From assembly GCF_014649115.1 (NCBI RefSeq), contig NZ_BMSK01000004.1:310001-374000 (forward strand): a stretch of 64,000 nucleotides of DNA, given 5' to 3'. Below, in pieces: positions 16,292 through 25,306 of this stretch. The position numbers were made by a program, and so were the translations under genes. Origin of the DNA: Streptomyces eurythermus. GTDB lineage: Bacteria; Actinomycetota; Actinomycetes; Streptomycetales; Streptomycetaceae. Every line of letters begins with the position of its first letter. Position 1 is the stretch's first letter. The notes under the pieces are model-generated. The model worked only from the letters and a program-made list of their open reading frames with translations. It ran no database searches and was not told the DNA's origin.

Positions 16292-17878
16292 TCACCGCAG
16301 GCTGCGGACGTCGAGATGGCGCAGCACCCGGTCCACGATCTCCGGGTCCGCGCCGGGCTCGCTCCGCGCGGCCAGCACCTCGTGCCGCGCGGCGCTGAGC
16401 ATCTCGTTCTGGATGCGCCGCACCCGTTTGATCCGCTTGACCCGCTGGACCTGGGCCTCGCGCCGCTCCTCCTCCCCCATGTCCGGGCTGATCCGGATCC
16501 CGATCTCGAAGGCGCGCCGCAGCATCTGCTCGGACAGCTCCTCGGGCAGCTCCTCGACCTGCTCGATCTCCCGCAGCCGGCGCTTGGCCGCCTTGGCCGC
16601 CCGCACCGCCAGCTCCTTCTCGAACTCCTTCTCCCGCGCGGCGTCGGCTCGCACCCCGAGCCGGCGCACCAGCCAGGGCAGTGTCAGCCCCTGCACCACC
16701 AGCGTGACGACGATCACTCCGAACGCGATGAAGATGATCTCGTCCCGGTCGGGGAAGGGCGAGCCGTCGTCGGTGCGCAGCGGCACGGCCAGCGCCAGCG
16801 CCACCGAGGCCACCCCGCGCATCCCGGACCACCACATCACGACTGTCTCCCGCCAGCTCACCGGGATCTCCTCGTCGTAGTCCCGGCGGGCGTGCAGCCG
16901 TTTGGTCAGCCAGGTCGCCGGCAGCAGCCACAGCAGCCGTACGACGACCACCACGCCCACCACGGCCGCCGCCCAGCCGAGCATCTCGCCCCACCGGCCC
17001 TGGGCGGTGTGGATGGCGTTGTGCAGCTCCAGTCCGATGAGCCCGAAGGCCACTCCGGTGACGAGGGTGTCGATGATGTCCCAGAAGGTGTGCCCGGCGA
17101 GCCTGGTCAGCACGTCGTCGGCGTCGGTGGCGTACTCGGCGAGGAAGAGGGCGGTGGTGAGCACGGCGAGCACCCCGGAGCCGTGCAGCCGCTCGGCGAG
17201 CACATAGGAGGCGTAGGGCACCAGCAGGGTCATGCCGATCTGGAGCGTCGGGTCGCCCAGCAGGTCCATCAGCTTGTTCGCGCCCCAGCCCAGCGCCAGT
17301 CCCACGGCGACCGCGACGACGGCGGACAGCACCAGGTCCAGCCCGGCCTGCCAGGCCGAGAAGGTGCCGCTCACGGCGGCGGCGATCGCCACGTGGTACA
17401 GGACGATGGCCGTGACGTCGTTGAACAGCCCCTCGCCCTCCAGGATCGACACCAGCCGGCGCGGCAGTCCCAGCTGTCCGGCGACGCTGGTCGCGGCGAC
17501 CGGGTCGGGCGGGGCGATCAGGGCGCCGAGCGCGACGGCGGCGGCGAACGGCAGACCGGGCACGATCTGGTGGGCGACGAACGCCACGCTGACCATCGTC
17601 ACGAACACCAGGGCGACGGCCAGCAGGAAGATCGGCCGGACATTGGCCGCGAACTGCCGCCAGGAGGTGCGGCGGACGGCGGCGTAGAGCAGGGGCGGCA
17701 GCAGCCCCGGCAGGATCAGCTCGGGCGGGATGTCCACATTGGGCACGAAATCCGCCACTGCCAGGACCCCGCCGAACAGGGTCATCAGCACCGGCGCCGG
17801 CACCCCCAGCCGGTCCCCTACCGGGACGCTCACCAGGGCCCCGAGCAGCAGTACGAACAACAGAGCCAGCTGGTCCAC
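16292..17878 (-). CDS. Na+/H+ antiporter (CPA1/NhaP family)
   Basis: This 528-residue protein has 11-12 predicted membrane helices over residues 1-410, typical of CPA1 exchangers. APPDPVAATS and EGEGLFNDVTAIVLY contain the acidic ion-binding positions (ND motif). The last ~115 residues are cytoplasmic, highly charged and probably coiled coil (EKELAVRAAKAAKRRLREIEQ), and may sense pH. The start is GTG 17878. The role is sodium and pH homeostasis by proton-driven cation export. It stands alone between the MscS and GNAT genes. Confidence 0.92.
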   Translation of the reverse strand: MDQLALLFVLLLGALVSVPVGDRLGVPAPVLMTLFGGVLAVADFVPNVDIPPELILPGLLPPLLYAAVRRTSWRQFAANVRPIFLLAVALVFVTMVSVAFVAHQIVPGLPFAAAVALGALIAPPDPVAATSVAGQLGLPRRLVSILEGEGLFNDVTAIVLYHVAIAAAVSGTFSAWQAGLDLVLSAVVAVAVGLALGWGANKLMDLLGDPTLQIGMTLLVPYASYVLAERLHGSGVLAVLTTALFLAEYATDADDVLTRLAGHTFWDIIDTLVTGVAFGLIGLELHNAIHTAQGRWGEMLGWAAAVVGVVVVVRLLWLLPATWLTKRLHARRDYDEEIPVSWRETVVMWWSGMRGVASVALALAVPLRTDDGSPFPDRDEIIFIAFGVIVVTLVVQGLTLPWLVRRLGVRADAAREKEFEKELAVRAAKAAKRRLREIEQVEELPEELSEQMLRRAFEIGIRISPDMGEEERREAQVQRVKRIKRVRRIQNEMLSAARHEVLAARSEPGADPEIVDRVLRHLDVRSLR

Positions 17879-18006
17879 GGACGGCGCTCCGGGGGTCGAC
17901 GATCACACGGCCGCGTTCCAGTCTGCCATCGCGACCTGCGGATTCCGCACGACGTCCCGACCGGGTGAGGTGCCGTCAGCGCCCGGCGGGGCCGGGCCGC
18001 CGTGTT

Positions 18007-18474
18007 CTACAGGGTCCGGCGCATCGCCCGGTGCGGTATGCCGGCGTCCTGGAACTGAGGGCCGTACGCCGTGTAGCCCAGGCGTTCGTAGAAGCCCAGG
18101 GCCTGGGTCTGCGCGTGCAGGTCCACCGCCGTGAGGCCACGCGCGCGTGCCGCCTCCTCGATGGCGCGCACCAGGGCCGCGCCGACGCCGAGACCGCGCG
18201 CCGCCCGTAGGACGGCGAGCCGGCCCAGCGCGCCGACCGTGGCGTCCCCGCCGGTGCGGTCCGCCGCCGCCTCGCCGTACAGCAGCCGCCCGGTGCCCAG
18301 CGGCCGGCCGTCCTCGTGGACCGCCAGCACATGCACGGCCACGGCGTCGTACGCGTCGTACTCGATGTCCTCCGCGACGCCCTGTTCGACCACGAAGACC
18401 TCCTTGCGGACCGCGAAGCATGCCTCGCGGTCGGCGGGGTCCTCGGCGACCCGGACGGTGCAGCGCGGGCTCAC
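18007..18474 (-). CDS. GNAT family N-acetyltransferase (ElaA-like)
   Basis: This 155-residue protein resembles ElaA-type GNAT acetyltransferases. [18 protein letters not shown] opens the fold, the acetyl-CoA motif A is [15 protein letters not shown], and the end [11 protein letters not shown](P)QFQDAGIPH is characteristic. The GTG start at 18474 overlaps the TGA of the pseudouridine synthase gene by 4 bases (GTGA), so translation is coupled. A second GTG at 18480 is possible. The acceptor substrate is unknown. Confidence 0.85.
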   Translation of the reverse strand: MSPRCTVRVAEDPADREACFAVRKEVFVVEQGVAEDIEYDAYDAVAVHVLAVHEDGRPLGTGRLLYGEAAADRTGGDATVGALGRLAVLRAARGLGVGAALVRAIEEAARARGLTAVDLHAQTQALGFYERLGYTAYGPQFQDAGIPHRAMRRTL

Positions 18475-19415
18475 GCCCACGTCTCCTCCCGGACCTGGTC
18501 GAGGGCCTGCTGGAGGTCTTCGGGGTAGTCGCTCTCGAACTCGACCCACCGGCCGTCGCCGGGGTGCTCGAAGCCCAGGCGGACGGCGTGCAGCCACTGA
18601 CGGGTCAGGCGCAGCCGCTTGGCGAGGGTCGGGTCGGCGCCGTAGGTGAGGTCGCCGACGCACGGGTGGCGGTGGGCGGACATGTGGACGCGGATCTGGT
18701 GGGTGCGGCCCGTCTCCAGCTTCACGTCCAGCAGGGAGGCGGCGCGGAAGGCCTCGATGAGGTCGTAGTGGGTCACCGACGGCTTGCCGTCGGCGGTGAC
18801 CGCCCACTTGTAGTCGTGGTTCGGGTGGCGGCCGATGGGGGCGTCGATGGTGCCGCTGGTCGGGTCCGGGTGGCCCTGGACCAGCGTGTGGTAGCGCTTG
18901 TCGACCGTGCGCTCCTTGAACTGGCGCTTGAGCGACGTGTACGCGTACTCGGACTTGGCGACCACCATCAGGCCCGAGGTGCCCACGTCCAGGCGGTGCA
19001 CGATGCCCTGGCGCTCGGCGGCGCCGGAGGTGGAGATGCGGTACCCGGCGGCGGCGAGACCGCCGATGACGGTCGGGCCGGACCAGCCCGGCGACGGGTG
19101 TGCGGCCACGCCGACCGGCTTGACGATCACCACCACGTCGTCGTCGTCGTGCACGATCTCCATGCCCTCGACCGGCTCCGCGACCACCTGGACGGGCGCG
19201 GGCGCCTGCGGCATCTCGACCTCCAGCCAGGCGCCGCCGCGCACCCGCTCGGACTTGCCGACCACCGCGCCGTCGACCTGGACCTTGCCGGCCGCGGCCA
19301 GCTCCGCCGCCTTCGTGCGGGAGAAGCCGAACATGCGGGAGATGGCGGCGTCGACGCGCTCGCCCTCCAGGCCGTCGGGCACGGGCAGGGTACGGATCTC
19401 GGGAATCGTGCTCAC
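18471..19415 (-). CDS. RluD-family pseudouridine synthase
   Basis: This 314-residue RluA/RluD-family enzyme converts uridine to pseudouridine in 23S rRNA. An S4 RNA-binding domain lies at about 12-70 ([20 protein letters not shown]). The catalytic motif HRLDVGTSG has the essential Asp at D143, and the later motif [10 protein letters not shown] is intact. The start is GTG 19415. It sits downstream of lspA, as in many bacteria, and is coupled by a GTGA overlap to the GNAT gene. The position modified cannot be read from sequence; RluD-like specificity is inferred from the S4 domain and lspA linkage. Confidence 0.93.
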   Translation of the reverse strand: MSTIPEIRTLPVPDGLEGERVDAAISRMFGFSRTKAAELAAAGKVQVDGAVVGKSERVRGGAWLEVEMPQAPAPVQVVAEPVEGMEIVHDDDDVVVIVKPVGVAAHPSPGWSGPTVIGGLAAAGYRISTSGAAERQGIVHRLDVGTSGLMVVAKSEYAYTSLKRQFKERTVDKRYHTLVQGHPDPTSGTIDAPIGRHPNHDYKWAVTADGKPSVTHYDLIEAFRAASLLDVKLETGRTHQIRVHMSAHRHPCVGDLTYGADPTLAKRLRLTRQWLHAVRLGFEHPGDGRWVEFESDYPEDLQQALDQVREETWA

Positions 19416-19488
19416 CCGTCGAGTATGCCGGACGGGCCGCGAGCCACCGAACGAGCCTGTGGAAAACCCCGTGGCCCCGGCCCCGGCC

Positions 19489-20136
19489 TCAGTCCTTGTG
19501 GACGGTGCCGTCCGGGTCCAGGCCGTAGAAGGACAGCACCACGATCAGGATGCCGCCGCACACGATCGCCGAGTCGGCGAGGTTGAACACCGCGAACCCC
19601 TTGGGCGCGATGAAGTCCACCACCGCGCCCTCGAAGACGCCCGGCGCCCGGAAGATCCGGTCGGTGAGGTTGCCGAGCGCGCCGCCGAGCAGCAGGCCGA
19701 GCGCGATCGCCCAGGGGAAGCTGTACAGCTTGCGGGCCAGCCGGATGATCACCACGATCACGATCGCGGCGATCAGCGAGAAGATCACCGTGAAGGCCGC
19801 GCCGAAGCTGAAGGCGGCGCCGGGGTTGCGGATGACGTGCAGTTCCAGCAGGTCCCCGACGACCCGGATCGGCGCGCGGCCCTCCAGCCGGGCGACGACG
19901 AGCATCTTGCTGATCAGATCGAGGGCGTACGCGAAGGCGGCCACCGAGAACAGCACGGCGATCCGGCGGCCGCGGCCGGGCTTGCGCGCCGTCTGCCGCC
20001 CGGTCGCGTCGTCCGTGCCCGCCTCCCCGGACGCACCGGCGGCCCGGGCGCCGACGGCCGCGCCGGCCGCCGCCGTCTGCTGGTGATCGTCGTCCGGGGT
20101 GTCCGGCGTACCGATGATGCGCTCCGCCTCTGCCAC
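19489..20136 (-). CDS. lspA: lipoprotein signal peptidase (signal peptidase II)
   Basis: LspA cleaves signal peptides of diacylglyceryl-modified prolipoproteins in the membrane. This 215-residue copy has four membrane helices after an extended polar N-terminus (about 55 residues, Ala/Gly/Asp rich) typical of Streptomyces. The two catalytic aspartates are in GNLTDRIFR and FNLADSAI, and the conserved NPGAAFSFG precedes them. It is downstream of the DksA-type gene and upstream of the pseudouridine synthase gene on the same strand, probably one transcript. Confidence 0.95.
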   Translation of the reverse strand: MAEAERIIGTPDTPDDDHQQTAAAGAAVGARAAGASGEAGTDDATGRQTARKPGRGRRIAVLFSVAAFAYALDLISKMLVVARLEGRAPIRVVGDLLELHVIRNPGAAFSFGAAFTVIFSLIAAIVIVVIIRLARKLYSFPWAIALGLLLGGALGNLTDRIFRAPGVFEGAVVDFIAPKGFAVFNLADSAIVCGGILIVVLSFYGLDPDGTVHKD

Positions 20137-20195
20137 GTGAGTCCCTCAGCCTAGGTACCTGACTGGGCACGAGACTACGGCACGGCGGGGCGCCC

Positions 20196-21401
20196 TCAGG
20201 AGCGGCGTTCCTGCTTCTGCTTGCACTCCACGCACAGCGTCGCCCTCGGGAACGCCTGCATCCGGGCCTTGCCGATGGGATTGCCGCAGTTCTCGCACAG
20301 ACCGTAGGTGCCCGCGTCCAGCCGTTCCAGGGCGCGCTCGGTCTGCGTGAGCATCTCGCGCGCGTTGGCGGCCAGCGCCAGTTCGTGCTCGCGCGTGATG
20401 TTCTTGGTGCCGGTGTCGGCCTGGTCGTCGCCGGCGCCGTCCCCGGAGTCCCGCATGAGGCCGACCAGGGACGCCTCGGAGGAGCTGATCTCCGCCCGCA
20501 GCCGTTCCAGCTCGGACTGGAGCTCCGCGCGCGCCTCACCGGCCTCCTCCGGGGTCCAGGGGTCCTCGCCGGGGCGCACCGCCAGTTCGCCGGGCTCCGC
20601 CGCACCCGCCCGCGCCTTGGGAACGGCGGTCTGTTCCGCCGTGGCCGTGCCAGGAGTCTTCTTCGCAACCACCGTCGTGGCTCCCGTCTGCTTGGCGGCC
20701 CGCGCCGCGCCCGCTTTCTTGGCCGTGCTCTTGTGCCCCGCCGCCCGCGCCGCGGCCCTCCCGGCAGCGGCTTCCCCGTGGACGGCGGTCTCCTCAGCGG
20801 CGTTCTTCCCGGCGGCCTTCCCGTCGACGCTCTTCCCGGCGGCCGCCGCCGGGACGACCGCCTTCTTCGCAGCCCCCTTCTTCGCCGCCGCGGACTTCTT
20901 AGCGACCGCGTCCGCACCCGCTGTCTTCTTCCCCGCCGCCTTCTTCCCAGCCGCCGCCTTCTTACCGACCGCCGTCTTCTCACCGACCGGCTTCTCCTTG
21001 CCGACCGCCGCCTCCTCGGCGACCGCCGTCTTCTCGCCGACCGCCGCCTTCCTGCCGACCGGCTTCTCCGTGCCGACCGGCGTCTCCTTGCCGACCGGCG
21101 TCTCCTTGGCAACCGGCTTCTCCTTGCCGACCGGCTTCTCCTTGCCGACCGCCGCCTCCTCGGCGACCGCCGCCTTCGCGCCGACCGCCGCCTTCGCGCC
21201 GACGGCCGTCTTCGTCCCGGCAGCCGGCTCCTTGGCGCCCTTCGCGTCCGCGCCCTTCACGGCCTTCACGTCCTTCGCGGCCGTCTTCGTGGTGGCCGTC
21301 CGGTCCGGGGCGGTCCGGTCGGGGGCCGCCTTCCCGGCGGCACGCCGCGCGCCGGTCTTCCCGGTCGCCGGCTGCTGTACGGCGGTCTTCTTCGCCACCA
21401 T
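20196..21401 (-). CDS. ddbA: bifunctional histone H1-like / DksA-type zinc finger protein
   Basis: This 401-residue protein has two parts. Residues 1 to about 290 are Lys/Ala/Pro rich and low complexity, like eukaryotic histone H1 tails, with iterated short units such as PVGKEK, PVGKET and AAVGKK. The last ~110 residues form a TraR/DksA domain with a coiled coil (ELQSELERLRAEISS) and a four-cysteine zinc site (CENC and CVEC). From memory, position (between ileS and lspA) and architecture match S. coelicolor SCO2075, described as DdbA, a developmental DNA-binding histone-like protein. The DksA coiled-coil tip suggests possible RNA polymerase contact. ATG 21401 is preceded by AAGGGG and a 13-bp palindrome. 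Confidence 0.85.
   Translation of the reverse strand: MVAKKTAVQQPATGKTGARRAAGKAAPDRTAPDRTATTKTAAKDVKAVKGADAKGAKEPAAGTKTAVGAKAAVGAKAAVAEEAAVGKEKPVGKEKPVAKETPVGKETPVGTEKPVGRKAAVGEKTAVAEEAAVGKEKPVGEKTAVGKKAAAGKKAAGKKTAGADAVAKKSAAAKKGAAKKAVVPAAAAGKSVDGKAAGKNAAEETAVHGEAAAGRAAARAAGHKSTAKKAGAARAAKQTGATTVVAKKTPGTATAEQTAVPKARAGAAEPGELAVRPGEDPWTPEEAGEARAELQSELERLRAEISSSEASLVGLMRDSGDGAGDDQADTGTKNITREHELALAANAREMLTQTERALERLDAGTYGLCENCGNPIGKARMQAFPRATLCVECKQKQERRS
21061..21200 (-). repeat. iterated short coding repeats in the DdbA tail
   Basis: On the minus strand, 15- to 18-base units encoding variants of KPVGKE, TPVGKE and AVAEEA recur. They share a near-identical core (complement of CTTGCCGACCGGC) that varies mainly by single substitutions. 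Related units extend on both sides. The pattern is one of repeat expansion, making copy number likely to vary between strains. Confidence 0.7.
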
Positions 21402-21414
21402 GGCCGCGGCCCCT

Positions 21415-21427
21415 TCACATATTGTGA
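21415..21427 (-). promoter_or_regulatory. 13-bp palindrome upstream of ddbA
   Basis: TCACA and TGTGA flank a 3-base centre, 13 bases ahead of the ddbA ATG and just before its AAGGGG site. Its location in the leader would suit an operator. The protein that might bind is unknown. Confidence 0.35.
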
Positions 21428-21686
21428 TCTTGCTCGCGAATCGTGCTGGGACGATAAATCGACTTGAGTCCCGCGGCAACGGGGCACACCGCCCGATTCG
21501 CCCGCCCGCACCCCCCGAGCCACGGGCCTGCATCCGTTGTGCCCAGCTCCCCGCCGGGTAATCCGCCCGTCCCGGGCCGGTCCGGCCGGCACCGGCACCC
21601 CCTCGCCATTCGGGTCACCCGGCCCGGCCACCGGCCGCCCGCCCCGCCCCGGGGAAAACCGGTCCGCGGCTGTCCGCGCGGCGCCG
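21428..21686. other. intergenic region between ddbA and ileS leader
   Basis: This stretch of about 260 bases should carry the promoter of ddbA (minus strand) near the AT-richer part at 21428-21470, and the upstream part of the ileS promoter. I see no open frame with coding character and no further clear repeat. Confidence 0.4.
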
Positions 21687-21692
21687 TACACT
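21687..21692 (+). promoter_or_regulatory. -10 element of the ileS transcript
   Basis: TACACT fits TANNNT and would place the transcript start near 21699, directly ahead of the T-box leader. The -35 region is not recognisable. Confidence 0.45.
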
Positions 21693-21698
21693 GGGCGG

Positions 21699-22002
21699 AG
21701 CGAGAAGCGTGGATGGGGACGAGTAGCGGCGTACGCAGCCCAGAGCGACCCGGGGACGGTGTGAGCCCGGGGGCGAGCGCGACGTGAAGATCACCCCGGA
21801 GCCGCCGGAAGAAAGCCGCAGCCGCAGGGCCACGGCGAGTAGAACCGGCTTCGCGAGCCCAATGAGGGGGCTCACCGGCGCGTACGGCGTGCCGGGGGCC
21901 AAGGAGGGTGGTACCGCGGGAGCGCGCCGCACACGGCGTACAGGATCGAAGGCTCTCGTCCCTCCGACGGAAGGCAGCAAGTCCGTTGGAGGATGCTCGC
22001 AG
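21699..22002 (+). promoter_or_regulatory. T-box riboswitch (translational type) of ileS
   Basis: The leader carries a GACGAGTAGC segment, a candidate isoleucine specifier ATC (21790-21792, in GTGAAGATCACC) and the T-box GGGTGGTACCGCG (21906-21918). Two exclusive helices are visible. GGAGGG (21903-21908) can pair with CCCTCC (21960-21965). Alternatively CCTCCGACGG (21961-21970) can pair with CCGTTGGAGG (21983-21992), hiding the GGAGG ribosome-binding site (21988-21992). Uncharged tRNA-Ile should stabilise the first helix and free the site. No terminator with a T-run is present, so control is at translation, as known for actinobacterial ileS T-boxes. Confidence 0.92.
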
Positions 22003-25000
22003 ATGACAGCGCCGACGTACCGCCAGGTGCCCGCACAGGTCGACCTGCCCGCTCTTGAGCACGCTGTGCTCGACTTCTGGCGCGAGCAGAAGATCTTCGC
22101 CAAGAGCCTGGAGCAGTCCGAGGGCCGCCCGGAGTGGGTGTTCTTCGAGGGCCCGCCCACCGCCAACGGCATGCCCGGTGCCCACCACATCGAGGCGCGC
22201 GTCTTCAAGGACGTCTTCCCCCGCTTCCGCACCATGCGCGGCTACCACGTGGCGCGCAAGGCCGGCTGGGACTGCCACGGCCTGCCCGTCGAGCTGGCCG
22301 TCGAGAAGGAGCTGGGCTTCGCCGGCAAGCAGGACATCGAGGCGTACGGCATCGCCGAGTTCAACGCCAAGTGCCGTGAGTCCGTGACCCGGCACACCGA
22401 CGCGTTCGCCGAGCTGACCACCCGCATGGGCTACTGGGTCGACCTGGACGACGCCTACCGCACGATGGACCCCGAGTACGTGGAGTCCGTGTGGTGGTCG
22501 CTGAAGCAGATCCACGGCAAGGGCCTGCTGGTCCAGGACCACCGCGTCGCCCCCTGGTGCCCGCGCTGCGGCACCGGCCTGTCCGACCACGAGCTGGCGC
22601 AGGGCTACGAGACGGTCGTCGACCCGTCCGTGTACGTCCGCTTCCCGCTCACCTCCGGCCCGCTCGCCGGCCAGGCCGCGCTCCTGGTGTGGACGACGAC
22701 CCCCTGGACGCTGGTGTCCAACACGGCGGTCGCCGCGCACCCGGAGGTCACCTACGTCGTCGCCACCGACGGCGAGGAGAAGCTCGTCGTCGCCGAGCCG
22801 CTGCTCGCCAAGGCGCTCGGCGAGGGCTGGGAGAGCACGGGCCAGACCTTCACCGGCGCCGAGATGGAACGCTGGACGTACCAGCGTCCCTTCGAGCTGG
22901 TGGAGTTCCCCGAGCCCGCGCACTTCGTGGTGAACGCCGACTACGTCACCACCGAGGACGGCACGGGTCTGGTCCACCAGTCCCCGGCCTTCGGTGAGGA
23001 CGACCTCAAGGTCTGCCGCGCCTACGGTCTGCCCGTCGTGAACCCGGTCCGCCCGGACGGCACCTTCGCCGAGGACGTCCCCCTGGTCGGCGGCGTCTTC
23101 TTCAAGAAGGCGGACGAAAAGCTCACCGAGGACCTGGCGCAGCGCGGCCTCCTCTTCAAGCACCTGCCGTACGAACACAGCTACCCGCACTGCTGGCGCT
23201 GCCACACCGCGCTGCTCTACTACGCGCAGCCCTCCTGGTACATCCGCACGACGGCCATCAAGGACCGGCTCATCCAGGAGAACGAGAAGACCAACTGGTT
23301 CCCCGAGACGGTCAAGCACGGCCGGTACGGGGACTGGCTGAACAACAACATCGACTGGGCGCTGTCCCGCAACCGCTACTGGGGCACCCCGCTGCCGATC
23401 TGGCGCTGTGCGGAGGACCACCTCACCTGCGTCGGCTCCCTCACCGAGCTGAGCGAGCTGACCGGCACCGACCAGTCCGGCCTCGACCCGCACCGCCCGT
23501 ACATCGACGAGATCACCTTCACCTGCCCGCACGAGGGCTGCTCCCTCGAAGCGGTGCGCGTGCCCGAGGTGATCGACGCCTGGTACGACTCCGGTTCGAT
23601 GCCGTTCGCGCAGTGGGGCTACCCGTACAAGAACAAGGAGCTGTTCGAGAGCCGGTACCCGGCGCAGTTCATCTCCGAGGCGATCGACCAGACCCGCGGC
23701 TGGTTCTACACGATGATGGCCGTCGGCACGCTCGTCTTCGACAAGTCGTCGTTCGAGAACGTGGTCTGCCTCGGCCACATCCTCGCCGAGGACGGCCGCA
23801 AGATGTCCAAGCACCTGGGCAACATCCTCCAGCCGATCCCGCTGATGGAACAGCACGGCGCGGACGCGGTGCGCTGGTTCATGGCGGCCGGCGGCTCCCC
23901 GTGGGCCGCGCGCCGGGTCGGCCACGGCACCATCCAGGAGGTCGTCCGCAAGACACTGCTGACCTACTGGAACACCGTCGCCTTCCAGGCGCTGTACGCG
24001 CGTACGTCGGACTGGGCGCCGACCGCTGCGGACCCGGCGCCGGCCGACCGCCCGGTGCTGGACCGCTGGCTGCTGTCCGAACTGCACGCGCTGACCGACC
24101 AGGTGACCCAGGCGCTGGAGGCCTACGACACCCAGCGCGCCGGCAAGCTGCTGTCCGCGTTCGTCGACGACCTGTCCAACTGGTACGTCCGCCGCTCCCG
24201 CCGCCGCTTCTGGCAGGGCGACAAGGCCGCGCTGCGCACGCTGCACGAGGTGCTGGAGACGGTCACCAAGCTGATGGCGCCGATCACCCCGTTCATCACC
24301 GAGCGGGTGTGGCAGGACCTGGTCGTCCCGGTCACCCCGGGCGCGCCGGAGTCCGTGCACCTGGCCTCCTGGCCGGAAGCCGACCTGTCGGCGATCGACC
24401 CCGAGCTGTCCCGGCAGATGGCGCTGGTCCGCCGGCTGGTGGAGCTCGGCCGCGCCACCCGCGCGGAGTCGGGCGTCAAGACCCGTCAGCCGCTGTCCCG
24501 CGCGCTGATCGCGGCCACCGGGTTCGAGTCGCTGCACCCGGAACTGCACGCGCAGATCACCGAGGAGCTGAACGTATCCTCCCTGGCGTCGCTGGCCGAG
24601 GTCGGCGGCAGCCTGGTCGACACGACCGCCAAGGCCAACTTCCGGGCGCTGGGCAAGCGGTTCGGCAAGCGGGTGCAGGACGTGGCGAAGGCCATCGCGG
24701 GTGCCGACGCGGCCGCGCTGTCCCTCGCGCTGCGCCAGGGCACGGCGTCCGTGGAGGTCGACGGCGAGACCGTCACCCTCGCCCCGGACGAGGTGATCAT
24801 CACGGAGACCCCGCGCGAGGGCTGGTCGGTGGCCTCCGACTCCGGTGCCACGGTGGCGCTGGACCTGGAGATCACCGAGGAGCTGCGGCAGGCGGGTCTG
24901 GCCCGGGACGCGATCCGGCTGATCCAGGAGGCCCGCAAGAACAGCGGCCTGGACGTCGCCGACCGGATCGCCCTGCGCTGGACCTCCACGGACCCGGCGG

Positions 25001-25146
25001 TCGTCGCGGCCCTCTCCGAGCACGCCGGTCTGATCGCCGACGAGGTCCTCGCGACCGACTTCGCCCAGGGCGAGGCCGACGGCGGCTACGGCGAGCCGTT
25101 CACCGACGAGGGTCTGTCGCTGACGTTCCGCCTGCGCAAGGCGTAG
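22003..25146 (+). CDS. ileS: isoleucyl-tRNA synthetase
   Basis: IleRS charges tRNA-Ile. This 1047-residue copy has a class I catalytic core with a HIGH-type motif in PPTANGMPGAHHIEAR and KMSKS in DGRKMSKHLGN. The CP1 editing domain lies between them (VWTTTPWTLVSN). An anticodon-binding and long C-terminal region follows, closer to the eukaryote-like (type 2) IleRS than to the E. coli type. ATG 22003 lies 10 bases after the GGAGG controlled by the T-box; an ATG at 21993 is too close to the site. A strong terminator follows the stop. Confidence 0.97.
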   Translation: MTAPTYRQVPAQVDLPALEHAVLDFWREQKIFAKSLEQSEGRPEWVFFEGPPTANGMPGAHHIEARVFKDVFPRFRTMRGYHVARKAGWDCHGLPVELAVEKELGFAGKQDIEAYGIAEFNAKCRESVTRHTDAFAELTTRMGYWVDLDDAYRTMDPEYVESVWWSLKQIHGKGLLVQDHRVAPWCPRCGTGLSDHELAQGYETVVDPSVYVRFPLTSGPLAGQAALLVWTTTPWTLVSNTAVAAHPEVTYVVATDGEEKLVVAEPLLAKALGEGWESTGQTFTGAEMERWTYQRPFELVEFPEPAHFVVNADYVTTEDGTGLVHQSPAFGEDDLKVCRAYGLPVVNPVRPDGTFAEDVPLVGGVFFKKADEKLTEDLAQRGLLFKHLPYEHSYPHCWRCHTALLYYAQPSWYIRTTAIKDRLIQENEKTNWFPETVKHGRYGDWLNNNIDWALSRNRYWGTPLPIWRCAEDHLTCVGSLTELSELTGTDQSGLDPHRPYIDEITFTCPHEGCSLEAVRVPEVIDAWYDSGSMPFAQWGYPYKNKELFESRYPAQFISEAIDQTRGWFYTMMAVGTLVFDKSSFENVVCLGHILAEDGRKMSKHLGNILQPIPLMEQHGADAVRWFMAAGGSPWAARRVGHGTIQEVVRKTLLTYWNTVAFQALYARTSDWAPTAADPAPADRPVLDRWLLSELHALTDQVTQALEAYDTQRAGKLLSAFVDDLSNWYVRRSRRRFWQGDKAALRTLHEVLETVTKLMAPITPFITERVWQDLVVPVTPGAPESVHLASWPEADLSAIDPELSRQMALVRRLVELGRATRAESGVKTRQPLSRALIAATGFESLHPELHAQITEELNVSSLASLAEVGGSLVDTTAKANFRALGKRFGKRVQDVAKAIAGADAAALSLALRQGTASVEVDGETVTLAPDEVIITETPREGWSVASDSGATVALDLEITEELRQAGLARDAIRLIQEARKNSGLDVADRIALRWTSTDPAVVAALSEHAGLIADEVLATDFAQGEADGGYGEPFTDEGLSLTFRLRKA

Positions 25147-25160
25147 GCGCCGGACAGCCG

Positions 25161-25195
25161 GAAGGCCCGGTTCCCCCTGTGGGGGCCGGGCCTTC
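25161..25195 (+). terminator. intrinsic terminator of ileS
   Basis: GAAGGCCCGG (25161-25170) pairs perfectly with CCGGGCCTTC (25186-25195). Within the loop a further CCCCC/GGGGG stem forms. It sits 15 bases after the ileS stop. Confidence 0.85.
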
Positions 25196-25226
25196 GGTGT
25201 CATACGACGAGAGCGACTGGGTGCGC

Positions 25227-25301
25227 CGGGGCGGGCCGGATTCGAACCGGCGTCCTCCTAGATGCCATCGAGGCGCGACGACCATCTGCGCTACGCACCC
25301 C
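25227..25301 (-). tRNA. tRNA-like gene, anticodon GGC (Ala-type), non-canonical or pseudogene
   Basis: On the minus strand a cloverleaf can be drawn. It has D arm GTAGCGCAGATGGTC, anticodon loop ATGGCAT (anticodon GGC), five-base variable loop AGGAC and T arm GCCGG-TTCGAAT-CCGGC. Several features are abnormal. The acceptor 5' strand has one base too many for a 7-bp stem and contains a C-C mismatch. The anticodon stem has a C-T mismatch, the D stem is short, the G3-U70 alanine identity pair is absent and no CCA follows. The stem can continue outward by nine perfect pairs in total (GCGCCGGGG at 25306-25298 with CCCCGGCGC). It may be a degenerate tRNA, a tRNA-like RNA or an unusual tRNA. Confidence 0.5.
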
Positions 25302-25306
25302 GGCGC

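Noticed and set aside
21415..25203. 1262-residue open frame on the minus strand opposite ileS
   Set aside because: It is a high-G/C shadow of ileS: repetitive Arg/Gly/Val composition, no domain, and it runs through the T-box and the ddbA start region.
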